This document shows, piece by piece, positions 35,962 to 46,308 of a DNA stretch of 64,000 bases. Both the position numbers and the translations under genes were made by a program. Below the pieces are notes generated by a model. The model was not told where the DNA came from. It ran no database searches and saw only the letters and a program-made list of their open reading frames with translations. Position 1 is the stretch's first letter, and the number at the start of each line of letters is the position of its first letter. Origin of the DNA: Bin80 sp964503085 (GTDB lineage: Bacteria > Bacteroidota > Rhodothermia > Rhodothermales > Bin80). Location of the stretch: NCBI GenBank assembly GCA_964503085.1, contig CAZCYQ010000002.1:62001-126000 (forward strand). Direction: 5' to 3'.

Positions 35962-36430
35962 ATGATGAATTGCCTACGTGTGGAGTTTCTCGCTCTCGCG
36001 TTTTTGGTTGCCGCCTGTGGCGGGAGTGCGGATTCGTATGATTCCCCTAGTGCGGACGATGGCGTCCCCGCAGGGGGAAGAGTTGCTTGATGCTAACACC
36101 GCCACTGAGCAAACGCTGCTGTAAACGACCAGCAATACCGGTGCCACCCAAATAGTTGCCCATCGCTCATTCGCCTCACTTGGAGAACTGCATTCCATAC
36201 TCGCTGCCGAGATTGGTGAAGAAGCTGCCGAAGAGATACTGAAAACGGTTTTTGTTCCGGTTGAGCTTAATTCCGCTTCCGACGAGGACATCCTTGCAAT
36301 TCCAAGCGTAGGAAGAAGAATGCTGCATGAGTTTAAGGAGTATCCCCCCTTCATTAGCATGGCCCAGTTTGAGCGCGAAATCGGCAAGTATGTCGATGAT
36401 GAGGAGCTCGCGAGCTACGTTACGCTCTGA
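35962..36430 (+). pseudogene. helix-hairpin-helix lipoprotein gene, frameshifted
   Basis: The first frame gives a lipoprotein start (RVEFLALAFLVAACGGSADS) that stops at TGA 36088. Shifting by one base restores a long frame: EELLDANTATEQTLL, a TAA at 36122, then FASLGELHSILAAEIGEEAA and PVELNSASDEDILAIPSVGR, ending at 36430. The last segment is a helix-hairpin-helix motif of the ComEA type (LNxAsxeeLxxIPGiG), followed by MAQFEREIGKYVDDEEL. One frameshift and one stop must be repaired to recover the protein. Confidence 0.82.
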
Positions 36431-36683
36431 GTGTATGGTACTGCTCACAAACTGCGCTCATCGCACCTTATTCTGTGCACTATCGTGTCCATGCTACCCC
36501 GTTCCGATATAGCATACTGCTCCACCTGAACGATTTCTTCTCGAAATAAAATGGGATGGAACGTATGCGGCTCTGGATTATGTAATTGATCGTATCATGG
36601 TTTCCGTTGTCTGTATAACGTTGGTAATCTAGCGTGTTTTGGAATCGGCCAAGCCTTCACTCTGATCAGATACTGTCCAGTCT

Positions 36684-37082
36684 ATGAAGAATTCTAAGCG
36701 ACTGTCTGTCAGCAGCGGGGCAGTATGGGAAACAAAGTACGGGTACACGCGCGCTGTGCGTGTAGGCCGGCATGTGCATGTATCGGGCACTACGGCAACT
36801 GAATCAAACGGGATGGTTGTGGGCCAAGGCGATGCCTATGAACAGGCCCTACATATTTTTGCCATAATCACTGAGGCCCTTCAAAAACTAGGGAGTTCTC
36901 TTTCAGATGTCGTGCGTACGCGCATGTATGTCGTGGATATTCTTGCCGATGGCGATAAGGTCGGCAAAGCCCATGGTGAGGTCTTCCAGGATATTCGGCC
37001 CGCAGCGACAATGATAGAAGTGTCCGGACTGATCGCTCCAGAGTTCCTCGTCGAGATAGAAGTGGACGCTATCCTGCCATAG
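36684..37082 (+). CDS. RidA/YjgF-family protein lacking the catalytic arginine
   Basis: 132 residues spanning the RidA fold: HVSGTTATESNGMVVGQGDA, VVRTRMYVVDI, HGEVFQDIRPAATMIEVSGL, EFLVEIEVDAIL. RidA enzymes that hydrolyse 2-aminoacrylate carry Arg in RPARTTV; here that position is Ala108 (RPAATM). It therefore belongs to one of the non-deaminase Rid subfamilies, whose functions are largely unknown. The last 14 bp overlap the convergent smc gene. Confidence 0.88.
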   Translation: MKNSKRLSVSSGAVWETKYGYTRAVRVGRHVHVSGTTATESNGMVVGQGDAYEQALHIFAIITEALQKLGSSLSDVVRTRMYVVDILADGDKVGKAHGEVFQDIRPAATMIEVSGLIAPEFLVEIEVDAILP

Positions 37083-40000
37083 CCATTGCTTCTTCGAAGC
37101 GCACACTCACTAGGCTAGAAACCCCTTCTTCCTGCATCGTAACGCCGTACAATCTATCGGCCATTTCCATTGTTCGCTTATTGTGCGTAACCAGAACAAA
37201 CTGTGTATCTGAAGAAAATCGGCGGATGAGACGCATGAAATGCTCTACGTTAGCGTCATCCAAAGGAGCGTCTACTTCATCAAGAAAGCAGAATGGGCTT
37301 GGTTTGACCAGATAAATCGCGAACAGTAGCGCAATTGCCGTGAGCGTTTTTTCTCCGCTTGACAGCTGTGCTATACTGACCGGGCGCTTCCCACTTGGTC
37401 TGGCCGTAACCGCGATTGGCGATTCCAGTACGTCTTCCGGGAAGGTCAGATCAAGTTCGCATTTGGCTTTTTCGCCAAAAAGCTCACAGAAGAGCTCACG
37501 AAAATTTTCCCGTATTAACACAAAAGTGTCAATGAACTGCTTTGACGCCGTACGATTTATCTCTCTGATCGTGCGAATCAATGTATTTTGAGCTTCCTCA
37601 AGATCTGTGTACTGCGCCTCCATAAATTCGAGCCGTTCATTCTCTTTCTCATACTCTTCAAGGGCGAGCGCATTTACGTTACCCATTGATTGCAGCTTGC
37701 GCTCTTTTTGCTGAATTTCTTCTCTGAGCGCTACCTCGTCAATCTCGGTCTCCTCTGAAATTTTAGTAAGCTCGGTGCTGTATTCTTCACTTGCACGCTG
37801 AACCATGTCTTCTAAACGTGCCGCCAGTGCACTGCGTTTTACACGAACATCTGTCTCTTCCTGCTTTGCCTCCTGAAGGGCTCTGCGCCCTTTGCGTACA
37901 CGATCATTCACATGCTCCAGTTCTACACGAGACTCGTGCTCACGTGTCCTATCCTGTGCACTCAGATCATCTAGATCCTTACGGCGCGCCCGCTCCTTTT
38001 CCCGTTTGCGTGTTAGTTCGCGCACTTGTGCACTGACCTTCTTCTGAGCCTGTATCAATAAGGCATGATCGCTACCTTGCTGCGCTACTCGTTGATCCAG
38101 ACGCACTTGATGTTGCTCGAGACGCTCCAGATCGCCCTTCAGACGATCACACTCGGACGCTGTTTTAACGGCGGCAGTTTGCGCCCTGACGTGAGCATTC
38201 TGCGTCTTCTCTAACTGCACCGTGGAGGATTCAATCTTGTCATTCACCAGCTTGAGATGCTTTTGTATCCCAGCGAGTTTTTCATCAGACTCTTGCAGTT
38301 CATCGCTATAGGACTGCACCTGCGACTGCAATTCCGAAATTTCCTGGACAACCTGCGACTGCCGATGCCTGAGTTCACCCAGCCGGTTTGAGGCGATTTC
38401 ATGAATTTGCGCACAGTTCTGGGCTGTGCGACTCGCCTCTGCATACCTTGCTTCCGCCACGCGCGTCCGATCTATTACTTCTTCCAGTCTCAATTGACGC
38501 TGAGCTGTACGGATCTCCGCGAGGCGATATTTTGCCTGTTCAACCTCCTCCTCGAGCTCGTTGCACGCATCGCTAGCCTCCTGCAGATTGCCGCGTTGGA
38601 CCAAGTATGAATAAACCCCACCCTCTTCATCCCCTCCCGCGTACAGCATCCCCCTTGCATCTATCCATTCCCCTTGCAAAGTTACATACCGATCATTCGC
38701 ACCCCCTCCATTCTTGAGTAACAGCCGGGCCTCTTCAAGGGATTCGACCAGAAGAATGTCCTGCAGCAAAAGATCAACAATCGGCGCGCAATCCTCCTCC
38801 CGCAGTCTAACAAGCGTCCGCAGAGCATTGGGCGGATTTTCCTTGAACAAGGGAGTATCCGGGACATTCTCCAGCACAATGAAAAAAGCACGGCCCATAT
38901 CCCCTAGGCGAAGCCGCTCAGCTGCCGCCTGGGCATCTGTTTCCGTCTTCGCAACCATACAGGTTCCGTAGGTCCCAAGCGCACCGGCCAAGGCAGCCCG
39001 ATATTTTGGTTCGCATGTGATCAAATCCCCAAGCGCAACGACCTCAATGTTCTCCGTCTGTGTTGAGAGATACCGCACTGCGTCCGGGAAGAATTCGTAG
39101 GCATCAATGAGATCGCGCAGAATCTTCGCTTCTCCGAGCTTCGCAGCCAACTTCTTTTCAGCTAGTCGTACAGCATCTTCTGCATGTGTAATCCTTCCTG
39201 CCAGCGCTTCATTTGCAGTTTCGGCAGCGGTTCGCTCGGACCTTGCAGCATCAAGCTGCCGTTCTGCTTCTTCAAGCGCATTGTTGGCAGCCTCGACCGC
39301 CTTTGCTGCACCCGCATCTGTTTCATCCCCGGACTCCTGCTCTGCAGTCAGTCTGTCTTCCTCTCTCTTCAAATGGATAATCCGGCCTTGCAACTGGTCA
39401 ACTCGACGCTGGATACCTGCTCTTTGCTGACTGCGGTCATCGGCCGTTCCTTGGAGAGACTTTCTTTCGAGCTCCAGTAACCCCAGATTTTCGCGTGCTG
39501 TATCTCTTGCAGAGATCGCTTCATCCAAGGCATGAGCAGCCTCGGCAGCCTGTGGCATTGCGGTAGACAGCGCCGCACTTACAGACTCCCGATCATCGGA
39601 CAACTCCGCGGATTCAGAGGCTACCGCTTCCCCTTCCATGAGCAGTCTATCCAGATCGCGTGCAATCATTTTCAGATTCGCTTGACCCAGTCGAATCTCT
39701 CCCTCCAGCTCCACGACACGTTGTTCATGCCTAACCAACTCCTGGCGGTTGGCCGTTGCTGACTGCTGCTCAGATACAAACCTGGTTCTGAGGGCTTCAA
39801 GTTGCACATCACAGGCATGCAGCTTGGCGGTCAGATCCATACAAAGATCCGCTATCCTAGCTTCATCTTCTGCAAGGATCTCCTCTTCAAAAGCCAGCCG
39901 ACTATACTCAGACTGAAGAAGCGTTAGCTGGGCACTGTTCAGCTCAGACTTATAGCGCAAATAGCGTGCAGCAGTACTGGCCTGCCGTTTGAGGCTGCGC

Positions 40001-40605
40001 ACACGTGTGGATATCTCATCTTTCAGATCCCGAACACGCGCAAGATCAGATTCCATGTTATCAAGCTTGCGCAACGCATCCGCTCGACGTTTCTTGTATC
40101 GCGTGATCCCCGAGGCTTCCTCAAACAACCGACGACGATCCTGAGTGCTCTCAGAGAGAATCTCCTCGATCATTTTCAGTTCAATGACCGAGTAGGCGCC
40201 CGCACCCATTCCAGTGTCCGTAAACAGGTCAGTAATATCCCGAAGTCTGCAGGGTACGCCGTTAAGCAAGTATTCTGCCTCTCCGGAACGATACAGCCGA
40301 CGTCCCAACATCACTTCTGAATATTCCAGGGGCAGTATCCCCCGAGTATTCATAATCGTCAACTGAACTTCGGCCAATCCTACCGCACGACGTTTCGACG
40401 TTCCGTTGAAGATGATGTTATCCATTTTGTCAGATCGCAGCACGCGCGCTCGCTGTTCTCCAATGACCCAACGCAATGCATCAACAATGTTGGATTTTCC
40501 ACAGCCATTGGGACCAACAATGGCGGTAATCCCCGGATCAAAACACAACTCCGTCGCAGAGGCGAAACTCTTAAAACCTTGAACAAGAAGTTTGCCTAAG
40601 TACAT
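37069..40605 (-). CDS. smc: chromosome segregation protein SMC
   Basis: 1,178 residues, standard size. Walker A GPNGCGKSN (31-39) at the N-terminus, long coiled coils (~170-500 and ~660-1000), the hinge domain between them (EVVALGDLITCEPKYRAALA onward), and the C-terminal head with signature LSSGEKTLTAIALLFAIYLV and Walker B FLDEVDAPLDDANV. SMC dimers organise and segregate chromosomes with ScpAB, whose genes are not in this window. The gene's 3' end overlaps the RidA-like gene. Confidence 0.97.
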   Translation of the reverse strand: MYLGKLLVQGFKSFASATELCFDPGITAIVGPNGCGKSNIVDALRWVIGEQRARVLRSDKMDNIIFNGTSKRRAVGLAEVQLTIMNTRGILPLEYSEVMLGRRLYRSGEAEYLLNGVPCRLRDITDLFTDTGMGAGAYSVIELKMIEEILSESTQDRRRLFEEASGITRYKKRRADALRKLDNMESDLARVRDLKDEISTRVRSLKRQASTAARYLRYKSELNSAQLTLLQSEYSRLAFEEEILAEDEARIADLCMDLTAKLHACDVQLEALRTRFVSEQQSATANRQELVRHEQRVVELEGEIRLGQANLKMIARDLDRLLMEGEAVASESAELSDDRESVSAALSTAMPQAAEAAHALDEAISARDTARENLGLLELERKSLQGTADDRSQQRAGIQRRVDQLQGRIIHLKREEDRLTAEQESGDETDAGAAKAVEAANNALEEAERQLDAARSERTAAETANEALAGRITHAEDAVRLAEKKLAAKLGEAKILRDLIDAYEFFPDAVRYLSTQTENIEVVALGDLITCEPKYRAALAGALGTYGTCMVAKTETDAQAAAERLRLGDMGRAFFIVLENVPDTPLFKENPPNALRTLVRLREEDCAPIVDLLLQDILLVESLEEARLLLKNGGGANDRYVTLQGEWIDARGMLYAGGDEEGGVYSYLVQRGNLQEASDACNELEEEVEQAKYRLAEIRTAQRQLRLEEVIDRTRVAEARYAEASRTAQNCAQIHEIASNRLGELRHRQSQVVQEISELQSQVQSYSDELQESDEKLAGIQKHLKLVNDKIESSTVQLEKTQNAHVRAQTAAVKTASECDRLKGDLERLEQHQVRLDQRVAQQGSDHALLIQAQKKVSAQVRELTRKREKERARRKDLDDLSAQDRTREHESRVELEHVNDRVRKGRRALQEAKQEETDVRVKRSALAARLEDMVQRASEEYSTELTKISEETEIDEVALREEIQQKERKLQSMGNVNALALEEYEKENERLEFMEAQYTDLEEAQNTLIRTIREINRTASKQFIDTFVLIRENFRELFCELFGEKAKCELDLTFPEDVLESPIAVTARPSGKRPVSIAQLSSGEKTLTAIALLFAIYLVKPSPFCFLDEVDAPLDDANVEHFMRLIRRFSSDTQFVLVTHNKRTMEMADRLYGVTMQEEGVSSLVSVRFEEAMAMAG

Positions 40606-40719
40606 AAGTGAGAGTCCTCCAACCTAATAACCGGTATTCCAGCAATGACCGGACACTGAAATATACACCAATATAGGACATATATGCCCCATTATGGAGA
40701 ACTCGACCGTCAAATGCCG

Positions 40720-43344
40720 TTATTCCAATACGTCCGAGGCCCCTATTGGCTCGGTCTCGAGCACTAATCCACTGCCATCCGAAGTCACATCCACGTTAAC
40801 GGTCTGGCCGGCAGAGACCCAGCCTGAAAGAATTTCTTCCGCAAGTGCGTTAACGACCTCACGCTGAAGCAGACGCTTTACTGGACGCGCGCCAAATGCC
40901 GGATCAAAACCCTTCTCCGCCAGATAATCCCTGGCACCCTCCGTCAGTATGAGCGATACTTCATGACTCTCCCGTGCCAATTGCTGAATACGTGCAAACT
41001 GGATCGCCACAATCTGACGTATAGCGTCTCTGTCCAGTGAGTTGAATAACACGATATCATCAATGCGATTCAGGAATTCCGGGCGCACACTCATTTTCAG
41101 TAGATCCATGATTTCACGTTGAAGTGCTTGACGATCCGGTGTCTCTCCCGACTCTATCCGCTGACGAATCAGATCACTTCCAAGATTGCTGGTCATGATC
41201 ACGATTGTGTTCTTGAAATCCGTTGTTCGCCCCTTGTTGTCAGTCAGACAACCCTCATCCAGTACTTGAAGCAGAATGTTAAATACCTCGGGATGTGCTT
41301 TTTCGATTTCATCCAGCAGCACCACCGCGTAGGGTCTTCGCCGGACTCTCTCCGTCAACTGCCCGCCTTCTTCATACCCCACATACCCAGGAGGCGCACC
41401 GATCAATCTGCTAACGGTATGGCGCTCCTGATACTCACTCATATCAATACGTATCAGGGCCTGTTCACTATTGAAGAGGAACTCAGCCAATGCTTTGGCC
41501 AGTTCAGTCTTACCTACGCCAGTAGATCCCAGGAAAATGAAGGATCCGATTGGGCGCCCCTGCTCTTGTAACCCTGCCCGTCCACGCCGCACTGCATGCG
41601 CAATAGCCTCAATGGCATCATCCTGACCAACTACGCGACGCCTCAACTCATCCTCTGCACGGAGCAGCTTGATCCGCTCGCTTTCCAGCATGCGGGCAAC
41701 TGGAATGCCGGTCCATTTCGAGACAATCTCTGCAATATCTTCAGCATCTACCTCTTCTTTCAGGAGTGCACCACCCGCCTGCACTTCTGAGATCCTGGCT
41801 TGCGCATCCTGTATTTGGCGCTCAAGCCCGGGAATGGTGCCGTGACGGATTTTGGCAACTTCTTCATATCGGCCTGCACGCACGAGTGCCTCATCTTTGA
41901 TACGTAATTCTTCTATCTGCTCTTTTGCCTCACGGATCATCAAAATGAGACGTTTCTCTTCATCCCAGCGCGCACGTAAACTGCTGCGCTCCTCGGTAAG
42001 GTTAGCCAGCTGCTCTTCAAGCGTTACAAGTTTTCCCTCGTCGTCCTCACGCTTGAGTGCCTCACGCTCGATCTCCAGTTGTCTGATCTGCCGCTCCAAC
42101 GTATCCAGTTCCTCGGGAAGTGAGTCTATCTCAGTCCGCAGGCGAGCCATAGCTTCATCAACCAAATCAATCGCCTTGTCCGGTAAGTGCCGATCCCCGA
42201 TATATCGATTGCTTAATTGGGCTGCAGCAACGATTGCTGCATCGGTAATGCGCACTCCGTGGTGCACCTCGTAGCGTTCACGAATACCCCGAAGAATTGA
42301 AATTGCGTCATCCAGATCAGGCTCACTCACCAAGACCGTCTGAAATCTTCGCTCCAGTGCTTTGTCTTTCTCGAAATATTTTCGATACTCATCCAGCGTT
42401 GTTGCACCGATCGCTCGGAGGTCGCCCCTTGCCAGGGCTGGCTTGAGAATGTTGGCTGCATCCATTGCACCTTCAGCAGCTCCGGCACCCACGAGAGTAT
42501 GGATCTCGTCGATGAAGAGCAGAATTTCACCATCTGCATCGGTGACCTCCTTGACCACGGCTTTCAATCGATCCTCGAATTCTCCGCGATATTTGGCACC
42601 CGCAATCAAAGCTCCCATATCAAGCGCGTGCAGCCTTCTAGACTTTAGACCTTCGGGGACATCCCCTTGCACGATCCGAATTGCGATACCTTCGGCGATG
42701 GCAGTCTTACCAACACCTGCCTCTCCGATAAGTACCGGGTTATTTTTTGTCCGCCGTGAAAGAATCTGCAGCACACGTCGAATCTCTTCATCGCGCCCTA
42801 TTACAGGATCAATCTTGCCCGTGGAGGCCAATTCATTGAGATTACGGGTAAAACGCTCCAGCGCACGATAGCGATCTTCAGCGTGCTGATCGGTGACGCG
42901 CCTGTTGCCTCGAACGTCCTTGAGTACACCAAGTATTGCCTTTTTGGTCACGCCGCGATGCGCCAATGCCTGGCTTACAGGCCCACTGACAGCAGCCAAG
43001 GCAATGAGCAAGTGCTCACTGCTCACAAATTCATCCTTTAGCGCCCGAGATTCCTCCAGCGCCTTGTCGAATGTGCGCTTGGATTCACTAGTCAGATAGC
43101 CACCTTCAACCGATGATCCTGTGACCACCGGCAACTTTTCGAGCACTTGATCCACATCGGTTTGCAGGCCCTGCAGATCTGCACCCAGTCGCTGCATTAT
43201 GGTGACGCCAATGCTGTTGGGATCCAGTAAAAACGCCTTCAGCAGATGTGCCGGATCCAATCCCTGGTGGTTCTTCCCCGCAGCGATTTTCAGCGCCTTC
43301 TGAACAATTTCCTGTGCTTTAACGGTGTAGTTGTTTAAGTTCAT
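40720..43344 (-). CDS. clpB: ATP-dependent disaggregase ClpB
   Basis: Start set at the ATG at 43344 (MNLNNYTVKAQEIVQ), which matches the family; the 21-residue longer frame does not. 874 residues. N-domain, first AAA+ module (GEAGVGKTAIAEG, FIDEIHTLVGAG), the coiled-coil middle domain (~400-520) that distinguishes ClpB from ClpA/C, second AAA+ module (GSTGVGKTELAKAL, LLDEIEKAHPEVFN), and the C-terminal D2-small domain (FDPAFGARPVKRLLQ). Rescues aggregated proteins with DnaK. Confidence 0.96.
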   Translation of the reverse strand: MNLNNYTVKAQEIVQKALKIAAGKNHQGLDPAHLLKAFLLDPNSIGVTIMQRLGADLQGLQTDVDQVLEKLPVVTGSSVEGGYLTSESKRTFDKALEESRALKDEFVSSEHLLIALAAVSGPVSQALAHRGVTKKAILGVLKDVRGNRRVTDQHAEDRYRALERFTRNLNELASTGKIDPVIGRDEEIRRVLQILSRRTKNNPVLIGEAGVGKTAIAEGIAIRIVQGDVPEGLKSRRLHALDMGALIAGAKYRGEFEDRLKAVVKEVTDADGEILLFIDEIHTLVGAGAAEGAMDAANILKPALARGDLRAIGATTLDEYRKYFEKDKALERRFQTVLVSEPDLDDAISILRGIRERYEVHHGVRITDAAIVAAAQLSNRYIGDRHLPDKAIDLVDEAMARLRTEIDSLPEELDTLERQIRQLEIEREALKREDDEGKLVTLEEQLANLTEERSSLRARWDEEKRLILMIREAKEQIEELRIKDEALVRAGRYEEVAKIRHGTIPGLERQIQDAQARISEVQAGGALLKEEVDAEDIAEIVSKWTGIPVARMLESERIKLLRAEDELRRRVVGQDDAIEAIAHAVRRGRAGLQEQGRPIGSFIFLGSTGVGKTELAKALAEFLFNSEQALIRIDMSEYQERHTVSRLIGAPPGYVGYEEGGQLTERVRRRPYAVVLLDEIEKAHPEVFNILLQVLDEGCLTDNKGRTTDFKNTIVIMTSNLGSDLIRQRIESGETPDRQALQREIMDLLKMSVRPEFLNRIDDIVLFNSLDRDAIRQIVAIQFARIQQLARESHEVSLILTEGARDYLAEKGFDPAFGARPVKRLLQREVVNALAEEILSGWVSAGQTVNVDVTSDGSGLVLETEPIGASDVLE

Positions 43345-44221
43345 TGTATTGATCTGCCTTTTTGTCAATGTTGTGTTTGCAGATGTAATGAACCAAAAGT
43401 ATTCCAATCCACAGAATCATGACAAATTGTCACATGCTCACTTGATAAAAGGCGGGGATGCACCAGATTATGGATCCATCACGTTAATGTGGTCTCTTAA
43501 GCACGTATATCGTCCATTTTTACTACAATTATGGCGAACCGAAAACGGGAAATTGCCCCAATCGGAAGTTCGACATTGTAGTGGGATTTCAAGATTAAGG
43601 GGACGTCTTATAGCCTCTCGGGAGTAGACATAGAAACTGAACATGTGTTCGTATGCGGTGATACTGTCGAGGCGGAGTTTAGGAGTTTGATTATACAGAT
43701 CAGATCAACCATAACGAATTTTACTCAGACCACTACCGGCATGCTCTCCTGCCCGAACACAGGCAGCAGCGTAATCTGACGTAAGCCATGTGATCGCCCT
43801 GCAGGTTGGGCTGGATTAAAACCGACCCTCGGCCAATCCTGACTGGCTCCGCGAACCCGTACTCGAAGGAAAAAGTATTCAACCTGCATACTCCAAGGCG
43901 CGTTAACCAGTCCCGCGCTCGGACAGATCGATTCAAAGACCTTACCTAGAGCGACCTCACGAATACGTATGATACGCACCCATGAAACCGTCGGGACATA
44001 CGTTGCATTCTATGCTCCCTTTGATAAACAAGACGGCGTAAATGACTGTTATGAAGCAGGAGCATTCCTTGGATGAACCAATTCAAATGGCGAGCCGTGA
44101 CTACAGTCCGAGTCCAATAGGTCAGGAAACTCCGAAAAAAGTCGGCTTGCACTTGACCAACTTAGTCCAATAGTTGATCACACCCAGCGTCAGACAGAAT
44201 GGAAATTCGACAGATAATCTA
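43345..44221. other. long gap upstream of clpB, possible decayed gene
   Basis: Almost 900 bp with no intact gene. The right part of the clpB leader presumably holds its promoter. On the minus strand between 43740 and 43980 two overlapping frames each look partly coding: EYGFAEPVRIGRGSVLIQPN in one, and QITLLPVFGQESMPVVV at the end of the other. This fits a frameshifted remnant, but I do not recognise the family. Confidence 0.35.
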
Positions 44222-44551
44222 CTAATTGTCTTCGCCATCCGGCTCTCTCATCGACGCATCACCCTCAGGTTGTTGCGCCAACTTCTCCACTGCCTTGTTC
44301 AATCTCTCGATGTTATTCAGAATTTTCGTCAAGGTCTCTGACATTTCGGGAAGCCACTGAAAAAGCAAGCCACCTGCCATAATCAGCGCTCCGTAAAATA
44401 GAGGGGTAACCAGACCAATAAGCATCGCCCAACCACTCCCTTGCACTACGCTGTACAGCACGACCAAAACAGAAAACATCATGATTACGTAACCCACAAA
44501 ATAGAACACCTTGCCAATCCTACTCAACGTTTTAAGTTTACCAGATTCCAT
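44222..44551 (-). CDS. small two-helix membrane protein
   Basis: Start set at the ATG at 44551 (MESGKLKTLSRIGKVFYF). 109 residues with two transmembrane helices (VFYFVGYVIMMFSVLVVLYS and MLIGLVTPLFYGALIMAGGL), then a helical tail (TLTKILNNIERLNKAVEKLA) that is probably a short coiled coil, and an acidic end. No recognised family. It stands alone. Confidence 0.65.
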   Translation of the reverse strand: MESGKLKTLSRIGKVFYFVGYVIMMFSVLVVLYSVVQGSGWAMLIGLVTPLFYGALIMAGGLLFQWLPEMSETLTKILNNIERLNKAVEKLAQQPEGDASMREPDGEDN

Positions 44552-44686
44552 TAGAAGACCAATAAATGATGAACAAGATCGCACAGCATAATCCTTTAAG
44601 GAGACGCGATCAGAAACAAGCATTTGCCCTTAGACCCGAAAACATATCCATCGACTGAGTATATCCTCAGGGGCTGATAACATAAA

Positions 44687-44800
44687 CTACCTCCCCACAG
44701 GAACATACTTGGTTGGGGCCATGTCCCTGCCGCGCCTTGAAAACATCTCCGCCCAATCAAAATCCAGCATAACTGCAGGCAGCCCGGGCGGGTGAATCAT
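44687..44800 (-). CDS. possible 37-residue small protein after a Gfo/Idh/MocA gene
   Basis: An ATG 2 bp after the stop of the 44803-46308 gene opens a 37-codon frame (MIHPPGLPAVMLDFDWAEMF then a basic end). Close spacing suggests coupling, and composition is not random-looking, but there is no homology evidence. It may equally be a remnant of a longer gene. Confidence 0.3.
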   Translation of the reverse strand: MIHPPGLPAVMLDFDWAEMFSRRGRDMAPTKYVPVGR

Positions 44801-44802
44801 AC

Positions 44803-46308
44803 CTAAACCGCCCAACCGTCACGATAATCACGTGTCATGAGCGCGTGAGGGACATTCTCACTGGTTACCTTCATGTTTTCAGCATCCCAACTAATGTGCT
44901 CGCCCGTGCGCAAAGCAATCGTGGCTAAACAGGTAGCCTCAGCCAAGTCTGCGATGTTAATGAAGCTGCCCCGGCTCTGCTTGCCTTCGCGGATAGCTTC
45001 CACATACTCGTCTACTGCACCCTTCACTTCCTCTGCCGGTCGAGCAACAGGCATAGATCCTTGTAGGGCCGTCATTCGACTCTCAGGTAAGAGGCGAAAA
45101 TCAGTCGCAAGGAAATTATTCCCCATGATCGTGCCGTACTCTCCAACGTACAGTACGCCCTCACGTGGGAGACGCTCGCCCGGTGCCAGCAACCCCTCCG
45201 GCACACGCGGCTTCATGCCACCATCATACCAGAAGATGTCCAGATCCTTATGCTCAAAATGCACTGTGCTTGCTGACGGGAACGCCACTTCTGAGCGACG
45301 CCACTGGCTTTGGTTCCCCACTATAACTGCCCCCGTAGCGGCATTTGCCTGAACACTGACCACGGGACCGGGGTTCAGCATTCGGTACGTCCTCCACAGA
45401 CTGTACTGCCCCATATCTCCCAGGCAACCGCTGCCAAACTCAAACCATCCCCGAAACAGTGCGTGCGTATAGTCAATATGGTACGGCCTATCCGGAACAC
45501 AACCCAACCACAGACCCCAGTCCAGACCTTCGGGAATCGGCATCGCTTCCCTGGGATTTTCCATCCAACCTTGGGGCCAGACTGGACGATTCGACCAGTT
45601 ATGTACCTCCTTCACTTTGCCGATGATACCCTGATCAAGCCATTCCCATAACTGATACAGAGCTGGATCGTTATTCCAGGCCATTAAATGCGTGGTCACA
45701 CCGGTTTCTTTGGCCGCTCGAACGGTATGATGTACCTCATGTAGCGTATTGGCCAGAACTTTGTGAGAAATCACTGCCTTGCCTGCCTTCATGCCCGCAA
45801 TGTTTACCACGCCATGAAGGTGCTCCGGTGTCATATCAATCACAGCATCAATGCCCTCCGATTCAGCCAGCATATCCCTGTAGTCCGCGTAAAGCTTCAA
45901 TCCGTTCCAGTCACCCTGCCCACGCTCGTTCGCATAGTAGCTCTCTATCATTTCCTTGCCCGCCATGAGACCAGCCCGAATACCTGTCTCAGATCCCCAG
46001 TTGGGATTATTCAGGAATCTCCGAACTGAATTACGCAGACCATGCGGGCTCCAGTCACGATAATCATCTGAATCCGTATTGGGATCACACACTGCAACCA
46101 GATTCAGGTCTTCTCTTGGCAGCCAGTCGCTCATAAGTTGGCGTAAAGCTTGCGTACCAGAACCGATTAGTGCGACATTTATTCTGTCGCTGGGAGCAAC
46201 ACGCCCGGGTCCTCCAAGAACCCGCCGAGGTAATACAGCTGCTGCCGCTGCAGCCCCGCTAGTGGTGGCGATAAATTCACGTCTGTTGATTTGTCCTATT
46301 CCTGCCAT
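44803..46308 (-). CDS. Gfo/Idh/MocA-family oxidoreductase, Tat-exported
   Basis: 501 residues. Twin-arginine signal (NRREFIATTSGAAAAAAVLP). Rossmann motif VALIGSGTQALRQLM, then DAVIDMTPEHLHGVVNIAGM. The usual catalytic EKP is SHKVLA here: Lys kept, Pro lost. The usual DxGxHxxD block is GDMGQYSLWRTY, so the catalytic His is missing. This subgroup, common in Rhodothermia and Planctomycetes, carries NAD(P) out with the folded enzyme and is thought to act on sugars or polyols in the periplasm. Substrate unknown. Confidence 0.85.
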   Translation of the reverse strand: MAGIGQINRREFIATTSGAAAAAAVLPRRVLGGPGRVAPSDRINVALIGSGTQALRQLMSDWLPREDLNLVAVCDPNTDSDDYRDWSPHGLRNSVRRFLNNPNWGSETGIRAGLMAGKEMIESYYANERGQGDWNGLKLYADYRDMLAESEGIDAVIDMTPEHLHGVVNIAGMKAGKAVISHKVLANTLHEVHHTVRAAKETGVTTHLMAWNNDPALYQLWEWLDQGIIGKVKEVHNWSNRPVWPQGWMENPREAMPIPEGLDWGLWLGCVPDRPYHIDYTHALFRGWFEFGSGCLGDMGQYSLWRTYRMLNPGPVVSVQANAATGAVIVGNQSQWRRSEVAFPSASTVHFEHKDLDIFWYDGGMKPRVPEGLLAPGERLPREGVLYVGEYGTIMGNNFLATDFRLLPESRMTALQGSMPVARPAEEVKGAVDEYVEAIREGKQSRGSFINIADLAEATCLATIALRTGEHISWDAENMKVTSENVPHALMTRDYRDGWAV

